A program made the translations under genes and the position numbers. From Brassica napus (lineage: Eukaryota > Streptophyta > Magnoliopsida > Brassicales > Brassicaceae), in assembly GCF_020379485.1 (NCBI RefSeq), contig NW_026015141.1, forward strand, positions 1 to 64,000: DNA of 64,000 nt, read 5' to 3'. Numbering within the stretch: position 1 is the stretch's first letter; the number at the start of each line of letters is the position of its first letter. Shown in pieces: positions 11,906 through 23,770 of this stretch. The notes under the pieces are model-generated. The model searched no databases, had not been told where the DNA came from, and was given only the letters and a program-made list of their open reading frames with translations.

Positions 11906-12203
11906 TATCACTAAGCTCCAAACCTTTGCTTAAAAATTAAAGGTGCCTAAGAAAATATGTCATCTTATATGGTAATTGTTAATCGGTCATGTGGCAGTAA
12001 CGAAGAACTTAGTAAGGCGTATTATGAGGTGTGATAACTATTGCCTAAGGTGTGGTAACCAAGATGAATCTGTAACTCATGCCAATTTTGAATGTCCGCC
12101 AGCTCTGCAAGTTTGGTCACTATCATCAACTCCAACAAGTTCTGATGTTTTTCCAGTACCAAACGTCTACACAAATATGGATTACTTCATTGGTTCACCA
12201 TGA
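11906..12203 (+). pseudogene. LINE reverse-transcriptase zinc-binding (zf-RVT) fragment
   Basis: The frame reads KLKVPKKICHLIW, a stop, then LIGHVAVTKNLVRRIMRCDN, YCLRCGNQDESVTHANFECP and PALQVWSL. This is the C-terminal zinc-binding motif (Cys-x2-Cys then His-x5-Cys) that follows the reverse transcriptase of plant non-LTR elements. Two stops lie in its first part (GCT TAA and TGG TAA) and nothing of the reverse transcriptase core is present. It is a relic; a poly-A tail was not identified. Confidence 0.75.
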
Positions 12204-13290
12204 ATTCATTCAACACCCCCACATTGTGATTGATTTGCCATTCCCCACACATGTTTTGAGGCCCTAAACTAAGAGTTCTTTACCAACTTGTATGCTTCTC
12301 CAACCATAAGATGGTCTTAATTAATCCTATTTTGGCTGATAGGAAATCATTATTTTTTGAAATATTTGCTCGTAAACTGATGTATCTTGGTATTTACTAA
12401 TTATTTATATATATTGTTTTTAGTGATTTTTTTTCGGTTTTTAGTCTTTTATCTATGTTTTCAGATACTATAGGTGTAGGTAGATATAAGAGTTTAACTT
12501 AAACAATAAAAAGATAATACATAGATATAGATATAAATGTCTACTTATGTTAATGATTTTATTTTTTTTGTATAATAATACTACATTTTTTTATCAAACC
12601 GTTTTAGCGGTGAATAATATTTATTTAAATTAAAACAATTTTAAATAACAAAACAGATAAATGTACTACTTTTATATAATTTTATCATATTTAATGCATA
12701 TGGTAATTTTATTTTAATATAATATAGACTATAATTATAAAATTTATAAGAGCAGCATATAATTTTTATAATAAATTTTTAATTAACATTAATTTATATT
12801 ATTATTATATTACATATTACAAAATTAATTAATACAATAGTTTATTAAAAAAATTTGAAAATTTTAATAAGATTTTTGTTAGATTTTCTCAACAGATTAT
12901 GTTATAATTAAAAATATCATACATATCTATTTATTAATGTAAATAATTAATAATAATGAAATGGTCATACTATGACTTTTGTACAATATAATTTTTTAGT
13001 GACATATATTTTTTTTGGAATAAAAATGACTCTATTTTCATAAAATATATTTTAATAAAATAGATTAATAAATATGTGACTCATATAAGACATAAGTAAT
13101 GTTTAAGAATTATATTTTCATTTCAAAAATAATATCTAAAATCTTACAGCGGCAAAAATTACATAGCATAAATTTAACAGCAAAAAATTAAAATCACAGC
13201 TTCAACCAATCAAGTCAAAACTCTTCAATTTTAGAGAGATCTATCAGCAGTTTTGCTTCTTCTTGTTTTTTTCAAAAATGGAAATTCATA
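12204..13290. other. AT-rich sequence without recognised genes
   Basis: Very AT-rich. No open frame resembles a family, and no Helitron or inverted-repeat ends were found. Confidence 0.3.
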
Positions 13291-13432
13291 ATTTCAAATG
13301 TGAAATAAGAAAGACCTTTGTTGACAAAAAAAAAGAAAAAGAAATAAGAAACACCTTTTACAAAAGCGATTGAGAGAAATCTCCACTCTCGTTTTTTTGG
13401 GTCAAACTCTTGTTTATATATATATATATATA
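13291..13432 (+). promoter_or_regulatory. Displaced upstream promoter segment of the first E2 gene
   Basis: The text AATGGAAATTCATAATT, then AGACCTTT, ATTGAGAGAAATCTCCACTC and a TATATATA run matches the sequence just upstream of the second E2 gene (about 26245-26346) and more weakly the third (about 46460-46560). In those genes the ATG follows within about 50-150 bases. Here the Helitron nest and foldback element intervene and the ATG is at 18236. Confidence 0.6.
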
Positions 13433-14506
13433 CTAGGTGTTTTGCCTGCACATGCAGACATAATCGTTTTACTATTATGATTTAAACATCATGATAACTT
13501 ATTCTTTATATTCTTAATCATTTTAGTTCTCTTCGATTTTTATTTCGATCTACGTCTTCTTAACACAAAGGAAAGCTACTAAACTATGAGACCATAAGAG
13601 CATAATTATATATCAAATATTCCACACAATAAACTAAAATAAGAATGTGAACTTTTGGTCTCTCTTAATCTACTTTATATTTTTGAACCATATACATGAA
13701 TTGAGATAATGACAATATTTCATTGGTTTACTTGATCAAAATATACATTGACTTATCTTAATATTTCATAAGTTTACTTTTAATAAAAGAAACAATAGAT
13801 AATGGTAGTTTTATTAAATTTAATGTATGGTTAATTATATAATGATAAATCTAATTATTCATTAAAATATATTTACTTTTATCTGTTTTAGAAACTAAAC
13901 CATTAAAGACATGTTCATAACATGATTACATAGGCAATTCTCTATATTTAATTTCAAAGCATATTTTTCTTGTAGATTAAACAATAATAAAACATACATG
14001 TGAAATAACTAGTGAAGTAATTCAAAATATTTAATTCATAATTCCAAATTTCATGTAACAAAACCGATTTGCTCCTAGTATTTCAGACTCAAAGAAAGAA
14101 GAAAAACATAAAACTCCAACTATAAAAAAATATCAAAAGAATATAAATATAGATGTCATAACTATAATCGAGACAACATGGAATGAATGAAAAAATTGAA
14201 ACTATAGAGTTTAAAACATATTCCATCATATGAAAATAAGAATTGGTCCTAACTTTTCTAAAATAATTATAGTTGTAATTCCAATTAGAAAGTTTGTAAT
14301 AGTTATGTTACTTAAATTAATAAATTAATGATTTAAGCTAAAAACTAATAAAAATATTGTGAAATTTAAAATAATTATAATCATAATTCCAATTAGAAAC
14401 AGAAATATTTATATTATTTAAATTAATAAATTGATGATTAACCTAAAACTAATAGAAATATAACAAATAAGCAAAATCTATAGATTATTTTAAAATAACA
14501 ACAAAA

Positions 14507-15865
14507 CTAGGTGTTTTGCCCGCACATACAGGCATAATCATCTTACGAATACTTATTATTTTATGTCTTATTAATTCAAAAATCGGCATAATAAAACTTT
14601 AATTGGTGAACATGTTGAAGGAAAAAAATTATCGTGAATTCTTTGTTCCTCAAAACTTATACCAGTTATGTTGAAATTTTAGTCAAATTATTGAAAAGTA
14701 GATTCCACCTTTTTTTTTTAAATTCTCCATGGAGAAATGAATTTTTAAGAAACAATTTCCCTATGCAATTTTGATAAGGGACAAATTGAACAAAAATTCA
14801 TATTTTTTTTATTTTTTTGTTTCCTCAAATGAAATTTTATTTTTTATTTTGTTCATTTTGTTCACTATTCTAGTAGTCAACAATTGAATCTATAGTGTTT
14901 TACGGATTAAACTTAAACTGGTTTAAAGTAAAAGCAAGAAAATTTGTTTTGAATTAAGTCACAAATTAAGTTATTATTTATGATTTTAAATAGTTAAATC
15001 AAACATCAAATTATTTATATATGTCAAAAAGCGTTCATCAAACAATGTACTTATTATTGTGTTAAAAGTTTTAAAACACTCATATATTAGAAATAGTTTA
15101 TAAAATATGTTTATATAAATATTTTTGTTTGACTAATATTTAATTATAAATTGTTTTATATCTTAATTTTTTTAACTTATAATAAAAAATATTGTTTTCA
15201 GATAGTAACATAATATATATAAAAATTCTCTTAATTTTTAAATATATTTTCACAATTTTATTAGATTAGTTTATAATTAATTATTTAATATAACATATAA
15301 ATTTAATATTATTAAAATTAAATGCGTGTTTTATTATATATAAATTCATTAAGGATTTTGTGAAAATTAATAAATACTCAGTTAAAAACTAATAATAAAT
15401 CAATGACCGATATAAAAGCTTAAAACCTAATAAAATATGACAAATAAGAAAATAAGAATTTTAATATAACATATAGATTTAAATATTATTAAATCAAAAT
15501 TCATTTTTTATTATATATAAAATTCATTAAGAATATTTTTAAAAATTACTAAATTAGTGATTAAGCTAAAAATTATTAATAAATCAATGACTAAGCTAAA
15601 ACCTAATAAAAACATGACAAATAAGCAAAATTGACTAAAATCATGGAAAACATGACAAATAAGCAAAATCAAAATAATGATATATCTAATTATATATTTT
15701 ATAGTTATAGTATTTAAATTAATAAATTATGGACTCAACTAAAAACTATTAATAAATTAATGACTCATCTTAAATCTAATTAAAACCCGACAAATAAGCA
15801 AAATTGCCTAAAATTATGGAAATCATGACAAATAAGCTAAATCATTTCATAAATAATAGTATAGA
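14507..15865 (-). mobile_element. Helitron inserted in the Helitron at 13433
   Basis: The minus-strand 3' end has CTAG (14507-14510) with the stem GCCTGTATGTGCGGGC. The 5' end is TCTATACTATTATTT (reverse complement of 15851-15865). Flanks are A (14506) and T (15866). No coding capacity. Confidence 0.85.
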
Positions 15866-16101
15866 TATGTATGAATTATCTTATTTAAAAAGAATTTATA
15901 TTATTAATATAATTCAGTTTTAATCATATAATAAATTCGCAAATAATATTATAGATATAGATAAATAGTTTTATATCTTTTTTTTTAATTTTATAATAGA
16001 AATAATTATTTTAAGATAACAAAAAAATATATAAGAATTATCTTATTTTAAAAGAAAATTAATATGATTATTATAAATTCGTTTTTAATTACATATACAA
16101 A

Positions 16102-17333
16102 TCTATACTATTATTTGCGAAGTAAATTTTGCTTAGTTGTCAACTTCTCCATTATTTTAGGTAATTTTATTTATTATCATACTATTTTATTTATTTGTCA
16201 TGTTTTATATCTATCAATTATTTGGGCCTTAACATACGTTCTTATATAATAATATTAGTTATATAATTACATATTGTATGATAGATATAATTATATAAAG
16301 GATTTTAACATATTTATATTAATAGTGGATACAATAAATTATAGATTACAAAAACTAATTAACCTAAACCTAATAATATTTTTTATACTCACTACATATA
16401 TATTTTTCTAAAATGTGTCCAATGAATGTGGAACATTCAATATACAATTTTAAAAACATTCAGTCATTTTTCAGTGACAGATGTTGATTGTATAGTTGGG
16501 TTATTATTTTCAGATATGATTAAAGTTTTTGTATATTAAAAAACAGAAAAATATACTGTAAGTATTTTATAATAATATTAATAAATGAAAATATTTATTA
16601 TAATATAAAACTGAAATATTGGAACATTATACTGATACGAGACTAACATTAATATACTCAATTAATATAATTCTTATAGCTTTGATTATAAAAAGATTAT
16701 ATGGTAAATTCATTAAAATAATATTAATCAATGAAAAAGTTTATTATAATATATAAATTGAAAATCAGAAACAATATATTATTATGGGACTAGAGTTAAG
16801 ACATCCTTATTTTGTAATAGAAAAAAAAAAGAATGGATAATATATAAAACATGATTGAAGAATAATAAAACTTATTTGTTGTATTCTTGGTTGTATTCTT
16901 TTTTATTTCATACTTTTAGGTACTAAATGTTTTATATGCTTGGCAAAATACATGTAATTTACGTAGTACTGTAACTGTTAATTTATTATTTGTAACTATT
17001 TTACTTATAAATAAAATAAAGTTGGTAGAAAAAATAATGCAAAAACAAAATGTGTTATAAAATAACTTCTTGTTCATTAATCTTTGTTTTTTTTATTAAT
17101 AAAAATTATGTCATAAAGAAACTTTTGGAAACTTATAATAAAATTTATAGAATTAACATTGTATCTCAATAATTTTCTAAGATTATAAAATATCAAGACT
17201 TTGATATTCAAACTATATAAAATAAAAAGATTATTCTTAATAATTATGATTATTATTCAAAATTCTAAATTCTAAACATAATATATAATTTTCATTAATA
17301 TTTATACTCGCGAAACCGCGGACAATAACCTAG
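16102..17333 (+). mobile_element. Helitron inserted in opposite orientation
   Basis: It starts TCTATACTATTATTTGCGAA at 16102 after an A and ends CGCGGACAATAACCTAG at 17333 before a T. It lies inside the minus-strand Helitron that starts at 13433 and is therefore younger than it. No coding capacity. Confidence 0.85.
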
Positions 17334-17429
17334 TTTTAACCTAAAAACTAATAAAAATATGACAAATAAGCAAAATTAGCTAAAATCATGGAGAATGTGA
17401 CAAATCAGCAAAATCACTTCATAAATAAT

Positions 17430-18178
17430 TTTTTTGGGGTCAAACTCTTGTTTTCGACTTATTCTTGGGTTCACCAACCAATAGGATTGCTTTATTTTAT
17501 ATTCGATATCTTTAAAAAAAAGAAACAAAATATTGTCAAATTATATTATGTTTTTAAAATTAAAAGGTAAAAAGAAAAAAAAAAGAAAAAAAATAGCAGT
17601 AATTACAAAAAAAAAAAAAAATTAACGTCGTCAACATAACATTAAACCCTAAATCATAATCCCTAAACCCTTAATCCTAAACCCTACACCCTTGGATAAA
17701 CCCTAAACTCTAGGATAAATCATAAACTCTAAATCAAAATCACTATACACTCAAACACTAAAGGTTTAGGATTTAGGATTTAGGATTTAGGATTTAGGAT
17801 TTAGGGTTTAGGATGTAGGGTTTAGAGTTTTAGTATTTTTTTATTTAGAGTTTAAGATTTATCTAAGGGTTTACGGTTTATCCAAAGGTTTAGGGTTTAC
17901 CCAAGTGTTTAAAGTTTACCCAAGAGTTTAAGGTTTACCCAAGGGTTTAGGGTTTAGGATTTAGGGTTTAGGGATTAGGATTTAGGGTTTAGTGTTTCGC
18001 TGATAATGTTAAAAAGACATATTTTTGGATTATTTTTTCTGTAACTATTTTTTTTTTACTTTTTATTATAAAAATTTAATATAATTTGAGAATATTTTGT
18101 TTTCTTTTTTAAAAGATATTGAATTTGAAATAATGAAATCCTATTGGTTGGTAGAAGTGAACCCAAGAATAACTCTAT
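17430..18178. mobile_element. Foldback-like element with telomere-like core
   Basis: The left arm (about 17450-17580: ATTCTTGGGTTCACCAACCA and onward) is the inverted complement of the right arm (about 18045-18176: TGGTTGGTAGAAGTGAACCC), giving imperfect arms of about 130 bp. Between them, 17640-18000 carries CCCTAAA-type repeats on the left half and GGTTTAG/GGATTTAG repeats on the right half, so the core is itself roughly self-complementary. It ends about 60 bp from the start codon of the first E2 gene. No protein is encoded. Confidence 0.75.
17643..18000. repeat. Telomere-like CCCTAAA / GGTTTAG repeats
   Basis: Degenerate CCCTAAA units run on the left half (17643-17720) and GGATTTAG/GGGTTTAG units on the right half (17763-18000), including five consecutive AGGATTTs. 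Interstitial, inside the foldback element, not a chromosome end. Confidence 0.8.
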
Positions 18179-18235
18179 ATATATATAGGGATACATTATT
18201 TCTCTTGTAAAAGCTCTTCTCCTTTCAGTTCGTCA

Positions 18236-20191
18236 ATGGAGCCCGCCGTGGACAGAAAGGTTCCGTCGTCCCGTCCTTTTTGTACAGTTAAATCCGTTTT
18301 AAAATTTTAGGGCTTGGTTAATGCGCGATGATCATCTATGTGTGTTTAGGGTTTTGTTTTGATTTAGGGTTTATGTTGGTTTTGGTTCTTCTTTAATATT
18401 GTTTTACTACGGTTTCTCTTTGCTTTTTCGATTGATGAGTTTTGTTTTATCCGTTCCCGGTGAATCATATTCGTCGTATTGATTTGTGCTACTGAGTTGA
18501 AACTGATTCGATTTATTAGGTTATATGAAATCAAAAAGCTTACATATCAATTTTATTGTTTGTGTTTAGGGGACTATAATTTTTGGTGCTTTTATCTTGC
18601 TGTAGGCTGGAATTCCTGAAGTGATCGATAAGAAGAACAAAGGGAAGTCTATACTAAACTATCAGCCTTGGTGGTTTCCGAATTTTAGCAGCAAGAGAAC
18701 CTCAGCTCGAGCTAATTTTAAAAGATTTGACAGTGTTCAGCACTTCTCAGATCATCACTATGTTTTGAAGGGGAATGCTTCAAAGCAGGTGATGGTTACA
18801 TTCTATCATCTAAGTGTTTGTTTCTTTGATTTTCAACATGCTGTGAAGTTTAGCTGCCTCTCTTTTTAATCTTATCAGCACTCAAGGACTTGGGCGAAAA
18901 AGATTCAAGCAGATTGGAAGATTCTTGAGAAGGATTTGCCAGGTTTTGTGTAATATACCAATGCTTGCAACATTTCTCTTCACCTATTGTTTTTTTAATT
19001 AAAATTAACTTTTTATTTGCAAACAGAGACAATATTTGTGAGAGCCTGTGAATCAAGAATGGATCTTATGAGAGCTGTAATTGTTGGAGCCGAAGGGACT
19101 CCTTACCATGACGGTCTTTTCTTTTTTGATATTCACTTCCCTGATACCTATCCTTCAGTGCCTCCAGTAATGTCCTCAAGAACTACTTTCTCAATGTGTT
19201 CTTTCTTAAAACACTTGATAACTTTTGGAGTTTCATTTTGTTGGTGACAGATGGTTCATTACCATTCTGGTGGGCTTACAATCAACCCTAATCTATACAA
19301 CTCTGGTCATGTATGCCTGAGTCTTCTCGGTACCTGGTATGGTAATACGAGGGAGAACTGGCTCCCACAGGAGTCCACAATGTTACAGCTTCTTGTCTCA
19401 ATCCAAGGACTCATCTTGAATCGAAAACCGTACTATAACGAACCTTTCGTTGGGTGGACCAAGTGGACTCCATTAGGCGAGCCTTTTTCCAAAGGTTACA
19501 GTGAGAACGTATTCATATTGTCGTTACGAACAATGGTTTACATCATGAGGAAGCCACCAAATGTAAGTATCTAGTCAAAAGTTCAAAAACTTTGAGTTTC
19601 TTTGTTCTTTGAAGACTGTTAATAATAACAGTTGTGATGAAATGTGCAGCACTTTGAAGAGTTTGTTCGTAGCCATTACTTCGTAAGGGCTAGCGATATA
19701 GTGAAAGCAGCCAATGCTTATATAGACGGTGCTCCTGTTGGTTCCATAGTTAAAGGTACTAGCCAGGGCGGGTCCATGAAGTTTAGAACCGAAGTGGCTG
19801 TCTTTATGAAGACAGTTGTGGATGAGTTCGTTAAACTAGGAGTCAAGGAGCTTCAAGATAAACTGAAACCACCACCTGTGATTCATACTAACACATCGAG
19901 GTAAGCCAAGTCAACCATTTTGTTTTATGTTATAAAGTCTTATTTTTGCCGTAATTTTATGATAATTAATCTTTATATGAATTATTATTGAGAAATTGAA
20001 AAATAACGATCAAATGCACATTTTAATTAGCAGTTGTGTTTGATTAACTACTTTAAGATTTTAATCTTGAGTTTTTTTTTCTTTGTTCTGTCAACAGGCT
20101 GTGTTTTATATTTAGTATGCTATGTTTATTGTTTATTTTGTTGGTGGTGGTTCATGGTAGCATCAAAGACAAGTTATCAATACTCGCCTAA
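18236..20191 (+). CDS. E2 ubiquitin-conjugating enzyme, UBC25/UBC26 type, shortened copy
   Basis: Exons 18236-18259, 18606-18788, 18879-18942, 19027-19166, 19251-19562 and 19650-19904 join in frame to about 325 residues; all borders are GT-AG. The UBC domain belongs to the UBE2O/PHO2-like class: INPNLY takes the place of the usual HPN motif, and the predicted active cysteine is in VCLSLLGTW (codon 19314-19316, residue about 159). Expected role: passing ubiquitin to substrates. Relative to the copy at 46.7 kb the N-terminus has lost EIAPPLFPSGSRTRKPRK and most of the acidic and serine-rich linker, always in frame. If the last intron (GT at 19901, AG at 20096-20097) is removed, a further exon 20098-20191 replaces the stop with a hydrophobic tail (SMLCLLFILLVVV). 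The promoter seems disrupted by the elements at 13.4-18.2 kb, so expression is doubtful. The frame is intact. Confidence 0.8.
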
Positions 20192-20347
20192 CACGGACGG
20201 AGTAGAGCAATGCTTTTTTTTTTTTTAGCTTTACTATGTGGACAAGTAGTTTTTAAATTATTTATTTATCAGCAACCAAACCAGTGCCTTTAATCGATTC
20301 TTTTGTTTTGATTTGAAATCTCTCAGCTTAATAATAAATAAATAAAA
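20192..20347. other. 3' flank of the first E2 gene
   Basis: Contains AACACGGACGGAGTAGAG followed by an AT-rich stretch. The same text follows the other two E2 genes, so it is part of the duplicated unit. Confidence 0.45.
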
Positions 20348-20876
20348 CTAGGTATTGTGTCCGCACATGCGGGCATAGTTATTATTTATCTCTTCAAACA
20401 AATTAAATCAAACATCAAATTATTTATATTTGATAAATATTTTCATTAAGACATTCAAATACTTAAAATATTTTAGAAAATATCTTTGTGGAAATTTTTT
20501 TACCTGATTAATATTTGATTATAAATTGTTGTACATCTTAATTTAAATATTTTATAATAGAAAAATATTATGTTAAGATAACAACACAATTTATATGAAT
20601 TATCTTATTTTTTTAAAAATTTGATATTATTAATATAAACTTTTAAGATAACAACACAATTTGTTTTTAATTATATATATATATATTCATTAAAATGACA
20701 ACACAATATATGAATTATCTTCTTTTTAAAAATATGATATTATTAATATAAATTCATTTTTAATTATATAATAAAATATATATAAAAATTCATCAAGAAT
20801 AACAATAACATTACAAGTCTAATTTTTAATGTGAGAGCTCGGATACGAAAAATCACTTCGTAAATAATAGTATAGA
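20348..20876 (-). mobile_element. Helitron, non-autonomous, 529 bp
   Basis: Minus-strand 3' end: stem GCCCGCATGTGCGGAC then CTAG (20348-20351). 5' end: TCTATACTATTATTTACGAA (reverse complement of 20857-20876). Flanks are A and T. It is related to the elements at 13433, 14507 and 21257. Confidence 0.88.
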
Positions 20877-21256
20877 TACAACCCGAATTGGTGGAGTGTC
20901 AGGCCATAACCTGGTGGTCATGTTCAAATAGACAAATATCGGGGTGGATTTGGATATATACATTGGGTAGTCCATACAGAACAATATTTTTTTAAAATCT
21001 ACTGGAGAATGGGTTGTTTGGAGGCTGGGTTATCTCGATTAACATTTTGAAACTAAGCATGTTGAATCTTTTGATGTAATATAAAGATTATGAATAATAT
21101 AAGAAATACTGGTTTCCCTAAATTTTCTATTTTTATATAAAAAATTTGAGCTAGTTAAAATAATAATAAAGACAAAAACAAGAAAAAAACAGGAACAAAA
21201 AGATATCCAAAGAAAATCACATTTCATATCTCCTTTTGTTCCGTCTAATGATTATA
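20877..21256. other. Spacer between two Helitrons
   Basis: No gene recognised. The minus-strand frame at 21039-21227 is a low-complexity hydrophobic translation without family resemblance. Confidence 0.3.
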
Positions 21257-22645
21257 CTAGGTGTTTTGCCCGCACATACGGGCATAATTCTTTTATAGAT
21301 ATTTATTAATAAATGTATTATTAAATTTCAAGATCGAAATTTTTAAATCAAACATTAAATTTATAATATTTTTTATGAATTTTTTAGTTTCTTAATTTTT
21401 ATCTTTTATTAATTTAAAACATTATTTTGGATAACAATGTCAATATTTTATTATTTTAAAATTGGTTTTATCTTTAAACAATTTTTATTATATTAATTTA
21501 TGATCAATTACCAAAAACTACAGAATCTCAAAAGAAATCAAAAGAAAAAAAATGTTCCATCTAAACCAACTTTATATATTATATTAATCAAAGTAAATAG
21601 AACATTGATATTGTATAGTTATATTGTGAACTTCTTATAATAACTGAATAAAGAATCAAACAGACCAACCATGTTGAAAAATAAAACATTAATATATAAT
21701 GTGTAAGATAAGAACATTTGCTATCTATTCTTATTCAATTCTAAATGTCATAATAGAGGGAAAATATGCTGTAATCTATCTCTATTTTTCATTTAAAACA
21801 GAAACTACTATTTTCTTCTAAATATAGATATTAATATAGTATTTCTTTATTATAAAATCATAATTTTTTATTCAAAATGGTATTTTAACTTTCAAACTTT
21901 AATAATTATAACTAAAACTAATAATTTTTGAAAATTAAGTTTTTATATAAATATAATAACATTTTTCCTTACATAATAGTCTTTTAAAGAAATTGTAATT
22001 TAAACAAAGTTATAATTCTCTAAGATTCTTGAAAAACATAACCAAGTAAATATAGTTAATTTTAAATTAAAATTTTGAAAATATTCTCTTTTGGAGGCTG
22101 ATATTTTGTAAATATTTTTAAGAGATAATTTCATTCGCAATAAAAAATATTTAGAAAAAACACGAATAACAAACAAATATAAACCAAATTTATTGTTATT
22201 GCTTATATTTCTCTTTTTAGTATTTTAATACTAAAATAAATTTTAAAATTAGAAAAAATATTCCATGACATATTACGTTTACAAAAAAAATATAAATCAA
22301 TTTTTATTTTATTTTTTATAAACCTATTTTTAATGTTTTAGTATAATGATAAATCTAATTATTATATGTATATATACACTACTAATTATAAAATTTAGTG
22401 AATAAGAAAGAAAGATGTATATAAATACAAAATAAATATATGAAATTATTTTTTTTTTTTCAAAGAATGTTTTCCATTTATTGTTTTTAAGATAATTTTA
22501 TAATATTAATTTGTAATCAGATAAATAATGAATTATATTTTAATTATAGTTTCATTAAAATAATTTTTTAAAACTAATGACTCAGCCCTAAAATCATGGA
22601 GAATGTGACAAATAAGAAAATTCACTTCTCAAATAATAGTATAGA
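21257..22645 (-). mobile_element. Helitron, non-autonomous, 1.39 kb
   Basis: Minus-strand 3' end: stem GCCCGTATGTGCGGGC, AAAACAC, CTAG (21257-21260) next to A (21256). 5' end: TCTATACTATTATTTGAGA (reverse complement of 22627-22645) next to T (22646). No coding capacity. Confidence 0.88.
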
Positions 22646-23770
22646 TTCATGAAGCAACAAATACAATTTAGTTCAGAGACACAAATAACCACGAGGAGAA
22701 CTTGATTCGAATCTTTTCCAAAGATCACCAGAGTGCTTTTCCGCACAACTTGCATTAACGAAGACGGGCTTCAGTCACTTGCAGTGGCGGACCCAGCATA
22801 AAATTTGTGTAGGGTCAGAATATAAATAAAACTGTAAAGTTAGGGAAAAAAATATTTTAAGTTGTCACTGGGTAGGATCGAACCCAATATCTGTGGGTTC
22901 ATTAGTGCACTTTCTTATGGTGTCAGTTGAAAGTATTCTTGTGGTATCAGTTGACTCCACATCCTTTCAAGTGGGCCCGTCCCTGGTCACTTGGCGATGA
23001 TTCAAGAACCAGACATAGCATCCTCCTTAAAGATGAGTCTCATAAAAGGAATTGCAAGGTTTAAGCTTATCTCGACTTAGAGTTGAGCGAGCTTTAACCT
23101 CCACCGTTGAACAAACAAAACCCGCAACCACCATTGCTTCATCACAACATAAACATTCAGCATGATGACATCACTACGATGAAGATGCAGTTTGATGAGA
23201 TGTTATGTATCAGTTCGTGCAGTACTACACGAGTTAGTACGACCGTGTGTGATGGGTTTTGTTAGAGTTCGTGTTTTGTGATGAGTATGAGCTTGCTGAG
23301 CTTAGAAAGGAAAGATGATATGTGCCTAAAGACAAATGAACATTTTTCATTAAAAAAAAAAAGAGTTTGCTTGAAGTTAAAGTTTTCCAATAAAGAAATG
23401 GAAAGTTGCTTTAATTATATTTGGAAGACTTGGAGAGCAAGTTAAAGATGTGGAGATCACATTCTGGTCTGCTATATAAGGAGGAACGTGTCTTATGAGA
23501 AAGCCATATCTCAGAAAAGAAATAGAGAGAGGTTTCCTTGGTGTGTGTTACTGCTTAGTGTTGAAGTACATTTTGAAGCAATATTGTCTGATGGAGTCAG
23601 ACGTGAACTTAGTTTGGTGGCGTTGGTGATGACGCTTTCTTTGGTGGAGTCGGCCACTACTTGGAGTTTGTGGTGAGCTTTGTGTGTGTGCTTGGGTAAT
23701 TAAGTTTGGTGTCATTGGTGTGCGTTGGATGTTGACGTACTTGGTGAAGTATTTGTGAGATGTGGAAGAT
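22646..23770. other. Unrecognised, possibly gene-derived sequence with a hAT MITE
   Basis: Base composition here is more gene-like than in the flanks. The minus strand of 22680-23160 has short amino-acid stretches (for example CKLCGKALW) broken by stops. I cannot assign a family. A small hAT element (22782-22985) is inserted in it. The LINE begins at about 23771. Confidence 0.3.
22782..22985. mobile_element. hAT-type MITE, 204 bp
   Basis: The ends are CAGTGGCGGACCCA and, read inward from the other side, CAGGGACGGGCCCA. Both sides carry the 8-bp duplication GTCACTTG (22774-22781 and 22986-22993). Short size, CAG-starting inverted ends and an 8-bp duplication are diagnostic of hAT. It encodes nothing. 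Confidence 0.92.

Larger units (their letters stand above)
13433..17420 (-). mobile_element. Helitron hosting two other Helitrons
   Basis: The minus-strand 3' end reads GCATGTGCAGGC, AAAACAC and CTAG (plus 13433-13436), next to A at 13432. The 5' end on the right (about 17400-17420, plus strand AATCACTTCATAAATAAT) stops short of the family's normal AGTATAGA end. Removing the inserts at 14507-15865 and 16102-17333 leaves an element of about 1.4 kb. The text around the first insert (AAATAACAACAAAA joined to TATGTATGAATTATC) matches intact text in the related element at 20348-20876. Confidence 0.75.

Noticed and set aside
17643..18000. True telomere or ancient chromosome fusion point
   Set aside because: The repeats are degenerate, face each other and sit inside a foldback element, so a mobile origin is simpler.
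7126..18200. A COX17-type gene expected from Arabidopsis order between the membrane protein and the E2 genes
   Set aside because: I looked for its cysteine-rich motif on the + strand and did not find it; it is either lost or my memory of the order is wrong.
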